Of a stretch of DNA of 64,000 bases, positions 8,161 through 15,273 are shown one piece after another. This DNA comes from Galbibacter sp048266365 (GTDB lineage Bacteria > Bacteroidota > Bacteroidia > Flavobacteriales > Flavobacteriaceae). The notes below the pieces were generated by a model. It searched no databases, had not been told where the DNA came from, and saw only the letters and a list, made by a program, of their open reading frames with translations. The position numbers were made by a program, and so were the translations under genes. The stretch is from assembly GCF_048266365.1 (NCBI RefSeq), contig NZ_JBLWZP010000008.1:62001-126000 (forward strand), given 5' to 3'. Position 1 is the stretch's first letter; every line of letters starts with the position of its first letter.

Positions 8161-8299
8161 AGATTAATCAAGTATTGATTTGAAATGGAATGCAGGTGCT
8201 TATTTGTGACCGAAATATAGCACTACCTTATACTGTGTTTAAGGTTTAATTAATAGATATCCTATCAGATAACCTCTTATCTCAAGACACCTTATTAAC
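8161..8299. other. Non-coding stretch between intron remnant and ACR3 gene
   Basis: AT-rich sequence with no ORF, clear hairpin or promoter. It may be a decayed continuation of the intron remnant, but nothing recognisable is left. Confidence 0.4.
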
Positions 8300-9349
8300 C
8301 TAGGCTGGTTGAGCCTTTTTGAAATACTTTTTTCGAAGCCAAAAAGACACTTTTACCAAAAATATTAAGGCAGGTACTTCAACAAGAGGTCCAATTACCC
8401 CTGCAAAAGCTTGTCCTGAATTGAGTCCAAAAACAGCGATGGCCACTGCAATAGCTAATTCAAAATTGTTTCCGGCTGAGGTAAACGCCACTGAAGTTGT
8501 TTTATCATATTCTGCCCCCATGGCTTTGGTGACAAAAAAGCCAATGAAAAACATCAAGGTAAAATAAAGTAATAACGGAACAGCGATGATTAACACATCC
8601 ATCGGAATTTCAACAATTAATTCTCCTTTTAAGGAAAACATGATGATGATAGTAAACAATAGCGCTATAAGTGTTATCGGAGATATTGTCGGTATAAACT
8701 TGTTTGTGTACCAGTCTTCTCCTTTAAGTCTCACTAATACTTGTCGACTTAAAATACCCAATAGAAATGGAATTCCCAGATAGATGGCTACACTTTCTGC
8801 AATGGTTCCAATAGAGATATCCACAATGGCTCCTTCAAATCCAAAATAGGGTGGAAGCACTGTAATAAAGATCCAAGCATAAAAGCTATAGGCAAAAACC
8901 TGGAAAATACTATTTAAGGCAACCAATCCAGCCCCGTATTCACTGCTTCCTTCGGCAAGATCATTCCACACCAATACCATCGCAATACATCGAGCAAGGC
9001 CGATTAAAATAACGCCAACCATGTATTCTGGATAATCTCTTAAAAAGATAATGGCCAAAACAAACATTAAAACCGGCCCTATTATCCAATTCAAAAGAAG
9101 GGAAATGGAAAGTATTTTGGTGTTTCTGAATACTTTGGGCAACAAGGCATAATTTACTTTAGCTAGGGGGGGGTACATCATCAGAATCAATCCAATAGCA
9201 ATAGGAATATTGGTAGTTCCCACGTTGAAGGTGTTGAGGTAGTCAGGAAAATTTGGAAAAAAATATCCCACACCAACACCAATAGCCATGGCTAAAAAGA
9301 TCCATAAAGTGAGGTTTTTATTTAGAAAACTAAGTTTTTTTGCAGCCAT
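8300..9349 (-). CDS. acr3: Arsenite efflux transporter, ACR3 family
   Basis: 349 residues with about ten hydrophobic segments, the size and plan of ACR3 arsenite/H+ antiporters of the inner membrane. The family signature is present: LARCIAMVLVWNDLAEG with the conserved Cys121 (needed for arsenite transport in studied ACR3 proteins), and EVPALIFLV near the C-terminus with the conserved Glu. It is the last gene of the arsenic operon, 2 bases after the ArsC-like gene, so arsenate reduced by the partner would be exported here. Often named arsB in annotations, although it is unrelated to the E. coli ArsB. Confidence 0.95.
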   Translation of the reverse strand: MAAKKLSFLNKNLTLWIFLAMAIGVGVGYFFPNFPDYLNTFNVGTTNIPIAIGLILMMYPPLAKVNYALLPKVFRNTKILSISLLLNWIIGPVLMFVLAIIFLRDYPEYMVGVILIGLARCIAMVLVWNDLAEGSSEYGAGLVALNSIFQVFAYSFYAWIFITVLPPYFGFEGAIVDISIGTIAESVAIYLGIPFLLGILSRQVLVRLKGEDWYTNKFIPTISPITLIALLFTIIIMFSLKGELIVEIPMDVLIIAVPLLLYFTLMFFIGFFVTKAMGAEYDKTTSVAFTSAGNNFELAIAVAIAVFGLNSGQAFAGVIGPLVEVPALIFLVKVSFWLRKKYFKKAQPA

Positions 9350-9351
9350 GA

Positions 9352-9969
9352 TTAAAATTTAATTTTAGAAAACACATAAAACATTTCTGTTGCGATTTGA
9401 AGACTTCTCTCACCATACTTTTCCGCTTGTTGCGGCGTGTTGTCAAATGCTTTTGGATCCTGATAGGTGATCGGAATACGCTTTTCAGCCCCCAAAACAA
9501 AAGGACAGGCCTCGTTGGCCGAATCGCAAGTCATAATCGCAGCAAATTCTGATTGTGGATTGAAATCACTTTCGATCAGTTTTGAAAAACCAATAATTGA
9601 ATGCTGATTTTTTGCGTATTTGATTGCATAAATCGGATTCTCTCCTTCACTGAGCTTGTCAATTTGAAAGCCTGTAGCGATTAGAGTCTCTACTATCATT
9701 GGGAAAAGAGCCGTACGCTCCGTCCCGCCGGAATAGCAATCTACCGATCTTAACTTGAAATGACAGGCCATCACCTGTGCCCAAACCTGACAAAGATGAC
9801 TCCTTCTGGAATTATGGGTACAAATAAAATGTAGTCTAACCGACTCATCTTGATTTACTTTTTGTTGAATAAATTCCGTTAGAGGTTGAAGTGCTTCTTT
9901 GCGCTCATCTGAAATTGTTTCTATAGTTAAGCTTGAAATAAAATTGCGAAGTGCGTCATTCATGGGCAT
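9352..9969 (-). CDS. Arsenate reductase-like low-molecular-weight phosphatase
   Basis: 205 residues of the low-molecular-weight tyrosine-phosphatase fold. The P-loop C-x5-R is intact (Cys50-T-H-N-S-R-Arg56), and a DPKAFDNTP segment near residue 170 gives the general-acid Asp. Proteins of this type next to ACR3 are taken as arsenate reductases of the thioredoxin-linked or related kind; Cys pairs further on (MTCDSANEACPF) could serve as the redox relay. An N-terminal helical extension of about 40 residues precedes the phosphatase domain. The start may be Met1 or Met3. The gene lies between the DUF6428 gene and acr3 in one operon. Reductase activity is inferred from context. Confidence 0.85.
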   Translation of the reverse strand: MPMNDALRNFISSLTIETISDERKEALQPLTEFIQQKVNQDESVRLHFICTHNSRRSHLCQVWAQVMACHFKLRSVDCYSGGTERTALFPMIVETLIATGFQIDKLSEGENPIYAIKYAKNQHSIIGFSKLIESDFNPQSEFAAIMTCDSANEACPFVLGAEKRIPITYQDPKAFDNTPQQAEKYGERSLQIATEMFYVFSKIKF

Positions 9970-10015
9970 GGTTCTTAAATGGTAAGTACTTTCTGGTATG
10001 GGTATTCCTTATTTA

Positions 10016-10483
10016 TTAACAACAACCGGAATCTGGTGTACAACAACCAGCGCTTTGTAATTCAGACAATTTCACCTTTGGCTTCTCTACTGGAACACCG
10101 CAGCTATCTTGGGCTAGACAGGCCGTAGCCTTGCTAGTTAACACAAAGTTTTTTCCATTAAATTCTAAGCCAAATTTACCAATGGTAACTTGTTGGTACT
10201 CTACTTCAATTTCATAATCTTCAATGCCTAATTTTTCTTCAGACAATTTAATGATGTTGAGTAATTTATTTGGTTTTAAGCGATGTTCAAAATCGTTGGC
10301 ATCCCATAATTGAAAGTTGACTGCTTTTTCAGTGCGAGTGACGCCACCGCAATCTATAAAGTGTTTGCTAACCACTCCTACCTCTGTAACGTGGAAGTGC
10401 TCTGGGACAAAAGTTCCGTTTTCCAATTGAAATTCAACATTGTCTAATGTTGGAAGAATTTCTTTTATTTCTGATAGTTTCAT
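10016..10483 (-). CDS. DUF6428 family protein with a Cys-rich tail, arsenic operon member
   Basis: 155 residues, apparently cytosolic, with no signal peptide. The N-terminal two thirds (MKLSEIKEILPTLDNVEF, HFHVTEVGV, IDCGGVTRTEKAVNFQLW) match what I know of DUF6428, a family of unknown function commonly found beside arsR in Bacteroidota. The C-terminal 40 residues carry Cys at ACLAQDSC and end GCCTPDSGCC, which suggests binding of arsenite or another thiol-seeking metal. It lies between arsR and the ArsC-like gene, 46 bases before the latter, behind the second ArsR-like palindrome at 10616-10631. Role as an arsenic chaperone or sensor is a guess. Confidence 0.8.
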   Translation of the reverse strand: MKLSEIKEILPTLDNVEFQLENGTFVPEHFHVTEVGVVSKHFIDCGGVTRTEKAVNFQLWDANDFEHRLKPNKLLNIIKLSEEKLGIEDYEIEVEYQQVTIGKFGLEFNGKNFVLTSKATACLAQDSCGVPVEKPKVKLSELQSAGCCTPDSGCC

Positions 10484-10615
10484 CTGTGTAATTTTTAATT
10501 GATTTTTATGTGTATGGCCCTTGGCTAAATGTGTTTTAAAAGTATGATAGGACTAATTAAAATCGCCTGCAGGCTAGATTTGTTCTATGTTTAACTATAT
10601 ATTTCTCCATTGTTA

Positions 10616-10631
10616 ATCGTAATATTACAAT
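10616..10631. promoter_or_regulatory. Second ArsR-like operator, between arsR and the DUF6428 gene
   Basis: A 16-bp palindromic site with perfect core GTAATATTAC. It agrees at 14 of 16 positions with the site in front of arsR. It lies in the spacer after the arsR stop and 133 bases before the DUF6428 start, suggesting separate control of the downstream genes. Confidence 0.6.
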
Positions 10632-10648
10632 TGAATAGATCAAATGTT

Positions 10649-10981
10649 TTAACAACATTCGTCATTACATCCAACATCTTGCCCTATAAATCCAGTCAAA
10701 ACACCTTTCATTTTCATCCAATTGTCCTTGTCGATGCAATAACACACGCTAGTACCCTCAACAGTTCCTTTAATTAACCCTAGTGTTTTAAGCTCTTTAA
10801 GATGCTGTGAGATGGTTGGTTGAGCAAGTCCTATAACCTCTACTAAATCCCCACAAATACATGCATTTATCTTAAATAAGTGCTGAATAATAGCCACTCT
10901 AGCCGGGTGGCTAAAAACCTTTGCAAATAATGCAATTTCATTTTGGGTATCTGAAAATATTTCTGTTTTGGTAGCGCCCAT
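10649..10981 (-). CDS. arsR: ArsR/SmtB family metalloregulator
   Basis: 110 residues with a winged helix-turn-helix (GLAQPTISQHLKELKTLGLIKG, near residues 51-72). The arsenic-binding region ACICGDL puts Cys41 and Cys43 at the place of the ELCVCDL motif of classical ArsR, with further Cys at VCYC and a DECC C-terminus. Known members bind their operator until As(III) or Sb(III) ties up the thiols. The gene heads the arsenic cluster on the minus strand, and its own promoter overlaps a 16-bp palindrome at 10995-11010, which implies autorepression. Confidence 0.92.
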   Translation of the reverse strand: MGATKTEIFSDTQNEIALFAKVFSHPARVAIIQHLFKINACICGDLVEVIGLAQPTISQHLKELKTLGLIKGTVEGTSVCYCIDKDNWMKMKGVLTGFIGQDVGCNDECC

Positions 10982-10994
10982 GATATAATTCTAT

Positions 10995-11010
10995 ATTGCA
11001 ATATTACAAT
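10995..11010. promoter_or_regulatory. ArsR operator overlapping the arsR promoter
   Basis: ATTGCAATATTACAAT is a palindrome with one mismatched pair. On the minus strand it contains the -7-like TAATATTG (11006-10999), and a TTG at 11030-11028 is 21 bases upstream, so the operator covers the -7 box. A near copy lies at 10616-10631. Confidence 0.68.
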
Positions 11011-11163
11011 AAAGATTATTTAACATCCAACTATTTTTTATTTTTTTTTATTTTTTAACTAAGGAACTTTATGACTTGCAATGTTTTGTAGAAATCTATG
11101 TTACGAAATAAGACCTGTGATATTATAGAAAATGTGGCCTAGTAGAGACCGCTAATGTGGAAT

Positions 11164-11763
11164 TCAGGTCCAATTCATTTGTTTTGCGATAGCAATAAGT
11201 TCAATGGAATTCTTAGCATTTGTTTTACCCAATATGTTTTTTCGATGTGTAGAAACTGTCAATGGACTTATGTTTAGATTATCCGCAATTTCCTTGGTGG
11301 TTTTTCCAAGGGACATATGTTCTATAATTTCTAATTCTCTTCTGGTCATCTTGAAATCAGTGGTATCCTGTATTACATCTGTGGGAATGACGCCGGATTT
11401 AGTCGAATTTTTTAAGGCTAGTTTTAGTGTTAGAATGAGTTGATTATTATTGAAGGGCTTTGTCAAAAACGCATACGGAAAGGTGGGTTCCACCCTTTTA
11501 ATGGTATTGATATCACTATAAGCCGTTAGAAAAATTACAGGGACTTTTCCCTTTATAATCTTTTTTACAAAGTCAATTCCATCATGAGTCTGTTTCAGAT
11601 TAATATCACAAATGGCAGCATCAAAACTGTTCTGTTCAAATAGCTGAACCGCTGCGTTGAACCGAGTCGAAATTTGAGGTTCAAATCCGTTATCTTTTAA
11701 TCCAATTTGAATACTTTTTGCGATGACTATGTCATCCTCTAATACAAGAATTTTATCTTTCAT
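11164..11763 (-). CDS. LuxR-type response regulator
   Basis: 199 residues: a receiver domain (about 1-125) with the acidic pair Glu9-Asp10, the phosphoryl-accepting Asp53 in ICDINL, the Thr/Ser position in FLTAYSD and Lys in FLTKPF; then a LuxR/GerE helix-turn-helix (about 138-195) with MTRRELEIIEHMSLGKTTKEIAD and ISPLTVSTHRKNI. It follows the sensor kinase gene by 23 bases and is surely its partner. Its targets are not known; two repeated palindromes in the spacer at 14838-15273 are good candidates. Confidence 0.93.
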   Translation of the reverse strand: MKDKILVLEDDIVIAKSIQIGLKDNGFEPQISTRFNAAVQLFEQNSFDAAICDINLKQTHDGIDFVKKIIKGKVPVIFLTAYSDINTIKRVEPTFPYAFLTKPFNNNQLILTLKLALKNSTKSGVIPTDVIQDTTDFKMTRRELEIIEHMSLGKTTKEIADNLNISPLTVSTHRKNILGKTNAKNSIELIAIAKQMNWT

Positions 11764-11786
11764 GTTAGACCGGCTTTTGCTATACC

Positions 11787-14700
11787 TCAGTTAGAGTTTA
11801 ATTGTGTGTCAGGGTTCACTACTTTTTTCATAAACCTAAAACAACTACCATTTTTACCATTTATTTCTAGCTCCATTTCTAGTTCTTCAGTCAATAATTG
11901 AATTAGACTTAGCCCCATGGTATCAGCAGTCTGTAGCTCAATACCTGAAAACCCCTTACCATTGTCCCGATATTCAATGATCACCTCCTGGTCAATTATT
12001 TGTAAAGAGATGGATATTATTGGATTTGGGTGGTCTTTTTCAAAAGCATGCTTAATAGAATTGGTAATGAGTTCATTTAATATAAGTCCGGCGTAGGTCA
12101 GCTGATTAGATGGGACTTTTAATGGTGACAAATGCGTTTCTAGTTTGATATATGAACCAGTAAATGATAGGATATCTAAAGCGAGTTGTATTATAAACTT
12201 ATCCAGACGGATCTCTTCTGTATTAAAGTCTTGTTGATTGAGAGAATCGTGAATTTTGGCGATTGTAAATATTCGAGACTGCAGCTGTTTCAGTTGTTGT
12301 CTATGCTCAGGACTTTTTGAAGTGACATTCTGAAAGTCAATAAGACTGGTCATCAATTGGAGATTATTTTTAACCCGGTGATTCAGTTCACGCATCAAGT
12401 AAGAAATATTTTCCTTCTGTTTTTTGGTGATTTCCAGGGTAGACTGAAGTACCAAGTTTGACTCCGACAAGGAATGGGTACGATCCTTTACCATCTTGGA
12501 TAGTTTATTATTGATTCTCTTTTGTTGCCAGTGTCGATGTACCATGAACCCTATAACAGCCATGGAAACTAAGAACGTTACTAGAAGTTTAAACCACAAC
12601 CGCTGATACCATGGGGTGTTAATTACAATTTTAAAGCTTTCAGTATTTCCCCAAACCATTTCATTGTTACTACCGCGTACTTTGAAGGTATAAATGCCTG
12701 GATTAAGGTTGGTATAGGTCGATGAATTTTCATTAGTTACAGGTCGCCACTGTTTGTCAAACCCTTCCAATTTGAAGCGGAAAAGATTCTTATTTGGCCA
12801 TAGATAGCTCAAATTTGTAAAATTAAAGGTAATTACATTCTGCTCATGGGAAAGGATGAGTTCGTTTTGATATGGAATATTCTTGTTGATTGATTTACCA
12901 AATAATTGAATGTCTTCCAGGATGGTGTTTCCAGGTATTTTGTTCATTGGAATACTGTCAACATTAATAATGTTAAACCCGTTCATTCCTCCAAAATACA
13001 AGCGTCCCGAACTATCTTTGTAAGCTGCCTTTCCATTAAATTCATTGTTTTGAAGTCCATCTTGTTCTGTGTAATTGGTAAAGGTTTCAGTAGCGGGGTT
13101 AAATTGAGATAAGCCGAAATTGGTACTTACCCAAATATTCCCGTTGTGGTCTGACTCTACGCCATAAATAAAGTCATTTGGCAGACCCTCTTGTTGGGTG
13201 AAGTGTTCAACTTCACCTGTAGTGACATTTATCTTATTAAGTCCTTTGGCAGTTCCTGCCCAGATATTTTTTTTTAAATCCTCTGTAATGGAAAATACCC
13301 TTTCATTTGAAAGAGATCCATAATAGGTCGTTTTATTATTGTGAATTTGATAAAGACCATTATCACTTGCGAGCCATATATCACCTGAAGAGTCAATAAA
13401 ACTGTTTCTTGAACGAAGAAGGGATTTACCGTTGATTGTTTTTCGTTTTACTTTGTAATCGTTGACATTTAGGGCATAGATACCATCAGACCATGTGTGT
13501 ACCCAAATGGAATCTTTTGAGACAGGAGTAATTTGGATAACCTCGTTATCAGTGATAGGCAATGGAATTTGATCAAAAGTATCATTCTTGCGGTTGTATT
13601 TTAATAAACCATCCCCGAAGCCACCGGCCCAGAGCGTACCTGATTGATCCTTTGCTAAGGTATAATCAAGATTATTGGACAAATACAATTTATAAGATTT
13701 CTTGTTCATTAGGTAGCGCACCAATCCAAATTCTGTGGCCATCCATAAAGTATCCCCTTCTTTTAGGAAATTGAAAATACTTATAAAATCTTTTTTGGGA
13801 GCGTTGTCTACGGTAATACGGTGTGGTACAAACTTTTCTTGGAAGGGATGATGGTATAAAACTCCACGTCCTTCTGTTCCTAGCCAGATTCCTCCTTGAA
13901 TATCTTTTTTTACGCTCCGAATGGTCGTACCTATTGATTTCCCCTTTTCATCTAAGAATCTAATTTCTTTACATTCAAAAGCATCATTGATCAGGTAATT
14001 ACGATTCGCTGCGGTGACTAGGACCTGGTTTTCATCCCAAATAAAAAGCCCTGAAATCTCACCATTTTGAATTGGAGTTTTAATTGGCTTAAGTTGTTTT
14101 AATGTCGTGTTGTAAAGGAATAAGCCTGTTTCTGTACCTAACAAGATATGCTCAGAATCTTTCTTAAGTATAGTGTTTACTGATTTGTCACCTGCAACAT
14201 GAAGCGGCTTCAGGCTTTGCTCTTTAAAATCAAAGATATAACAGCCTTTATAGTTTGTTGAAAGTAAATAAGAACTCTCCTTTAATGGAACTATGGCAGT
14301 AATGTATTCATTTTCCATTTCAACGGTGATAGGAAACTTTTTGAATGTCAGAGTTTTGCGATCGATAAGCACCAAATTATTGATGGTCCCGGCGAGCAGG
14401 TAACGTTTATTTATAGGCGTAATATTATAGGCAAATTTTAGCGATGGAATTGTTTCATAATCGAGCTTGTCTTTAAAACTGATAAATCGATCTTCCTTAA
14501 GTAAATAGGCACAGATTGCATGAGTATTTGTGGCGAGCCACAAAGTGTCATTACTATGATACATATCTCTTATGTGATCATCGGGTAAACTCCCGGGCTG
14601 GGTTCCAGTTTTAAACACCTTCATTTGGTCACCATTAAAACGATTTAAGCCATTTTCCGTACCTACCCACAAATAACCTAGACTATCAAACTCTAGAGAT

Positions 14701-14837
14701 AGTGCATTGAGTTGTGAGAGTCCTTGCCGTTGCGAAATTTCTTTAACCTTGATGGTGTCTAAAGAAGGCTCCTGTGCTTTTAAATCAAATAAAAACACAT
14801 TTAGGAGTATAGAATATAGAACTAGGTATTTTAACAT
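11787..14837 (-). CDS. Sensor histidine kinase with beta-propeller and Y_Y_Y periplasmic domains
   Basis: 1016 residues. A signal peptide (about 1-21) is followed by repeated propeller units with LWVGTENGLNRF, GIWLGTEGRGVLYH, LWMATEFGLVRY, IWLASDNGLYQI, IWAGTAKGLNKI and IWVSTNFGLSQF motifs (to about residue 635), then a Y_Y_Y domain (about 665-735). A single membrane segment lies near residues 747-767, then a coiled linker, a HisKA_2 dimerisation domain with phospho-acceptor His820 in ELNHRVKNN, and a HATPase domain with NELITNSIKHAF and DNGKGFSG. It resembles hybrid sensors of polysaccharide loci but has no receiver or AraC domain; the signal goes to the LuxR-type regulator just downstream. 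The ligand would be periplasmic and is unknown. Confidence 0.93.
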   Translation of the reverse strand: MLKYLVLYSILLNVFLFDLKAQEPSLDTIKVKEISQRQGLSQLNALSLEFDSLGYLWVGTENGLNRFNGDQMKVFKTGTQPGSLPDDHIRDMYHSNDTLWLATNTHAICAYLLKEDRFISFKDKLDYETIPSLKFAYNITPINKRYLLAGTINNLVLIDRKTLTFKKFPITVEMENEYITAIVPLKESSYLLSTNYKGCYIFDFKEQSLKPLHVAGDKSVNTILKKDSEHILLGTETGLFLYNTTLKQLKPIKTPIQNGEISGLFIWDENQVLVTAANRNYLINDAFECKEIRFLDEKGKSIGTTIRSVKKDIQGGIWLGTEGRGVLYHHPFQEKFVPHRITVDNAPKKDFISIFNFLKEGDTLWMATEFGLVRYLMNKKSYKLYLSNNLDYTLAKDQSGTLWAGGFGDGLLKYNRKNDTFDQIPLPITDNEVIQITPVSKDSIWVHTWSDGIYALNVNDYKVKRKTINGKSLLRSRNSFIDSSGDIWLASDNGLYQIHNNKTTYYGSLSNERVFSITEDLKKNIWAGTAKGLNKINVTTGEVEHFTQQEGLPNDFIYGVESDHNGNIWVSTNFGLSQFNPATETFTNYTEQDGLQNNEFNGKAAYKDSSGRLYFGGMNGFNIINVDSIPMNKIPGNTILEDIQLFGKSINKNIPYQNELILSHEQNVITFNFTNLSYLWPNKNLFRFKLEGFDKQWRPVTNENSSTYTNLNPGIYTFKVRGSNNEMVWGNTESFKIVINTPWYQRLWFKLLVTFLVSMAVIGFMVHRHWQQKRINNKLSKMVKDRTHSLSESNLVLQSTLEITKKQKENISYLMRELNHRVKNNLQLMTSLIDFQNVTSKSPEHRQQLKQLQSRIFTIAKIHDSLNQQDFNTEEIRLDKFIIQLALDILSFTGSYIKLETHLSPLKVPSNQLTYAGLILNELITNSIKHAFEKDHPNPIISISLQIIDQEVIIEYRDNGKGFSGIELQTADTMGLSLIQLLTEELEMELEINGKNGSCFRFMKKVVNPDTQLNSN

Positions 14838-14896
14838 AGTTTTTAGGATAGCGAAAATTAGTATTTAATGGTGGTTTTTCAAAGAAAACTCGAAAA

Positions 14897-14916
14897 TATA
14901 CCCATAAATAGGTATA
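14897..14916. promoter_or_regulatory. Palindromic site, copy 1 (TATACC-N8-GGTATA)
   Basis: TATACC and GGTATA form perfect 6-bp arms around CATAAATA. A second copy at 15196-15215 agrees at 18 of 20 positions, including the whole spacer. It lies 60 bases before the kinase start. Binding by the neighbouring LuxR-type regulator is inferred. Confidence 0.6.
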
Positions 14917-14978
14917 CAATGTCTTTTCAGCCCTAAAAATGTACCGTTAAACGATGGAAAAAACAGGTGAAAATCTGA

Positions 14979-15023
14979 GGACTTTATAAAGTAATGAATA
15001 CTTTAAAGTCCATATAAATATGG
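14979..15023. repeat. Nested inverted repeats in the divergent spacer
   Basis: GGACTTTA (14979-14986) pairs with TAAAGTCC (15004-15011), and inside it AAGTA can pair with TACTT. Directly overlapping is CCATAT-AA-ATATGG (15010-15023). There is no T run, so it is not a normal terminator; a protein-binding site or a leader structure are possible. Confidence 0.5.
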
Positions 15024-15195
15024 TACTTGTATCATTATGTTGAGATTCTATTTGCCTTTTAATAGTAGGAGAAGTTGTGCAAGTATGTTTTTCGTGTAAT
15101 AAAAAATGCTGATAGTAGTTGAATCTAAGTTTTTTACTTTTCATTGACTTTTCTAAACGATAATTTATGCGAATATGTATAGCCTTTTGCTAAAA

Positions 15196-15244
15196 TATAC
15201 TCATAAATAGGTATTGTATACTATGAGCGAATGCACTCATTTTG
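15196..15244 (+). promoter_or_regulatory. Palindromic site, copy 2, with promoter of the lipoprotein gene
   Basis: TATACT-CATAAATA-GGTATT (15196-15215) repeats copy 1 with two changes. Its right edge touches a TTG at 15214-15216, which is 20 bases from TCATTTTG at 15237-15244 (one mismatch to TAnnTTTG). A site over the -33 element suggests activation by contact with RNA polymerase. The gene start is 29 bases further on. Confidence 0.58.
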
Positions 15245-15273
15245 TAGTGTTAAGAAATTTAAACTCAATACCT

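Larger units (their letters stand above)
14838..15273. other. Divergent regulatory spacer between sensor kinase and coiled-coil lipoprotein genes
   Basis: 436 bases with no supported gene. It holds two nearly identical 20-bp palindromic sites (14897-14916 and 15196-15215), a 33-base inverted repeat at 14979-15011, a small palindrome at 15010-15023 and a promoter for the lipoprotein gene. On the minus strand a weak promoter for the kinase may be TTG 14882-14880 with TAATTTTC 14860-14853 (19-base spacer). A short minus-strand ORF at 14947-15144 looks spurious. Confidence 0.6.

Noticed and set aside
14947..15144. 65-codon minus-strand ORF in the divergent spacer
   Set aside because: It crosses the inverted repeats, has no signal, motif or promoter, and its composition looks like translated AT-rich spacer.
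14838..15273. Invertible (phase-variable) promoter before the lipoprotein gene, as known for some Bacteroides surface loci
   Set aside because: The two long similar sites are in the same direction, so recombination would delete rather than invert; no recombinase gene is near.
15214..15273. Upstream ATG for the coiled-coil lipoprotein
   Set aside because: It would place 20 residues before the signal peptide and overlap the promoter.
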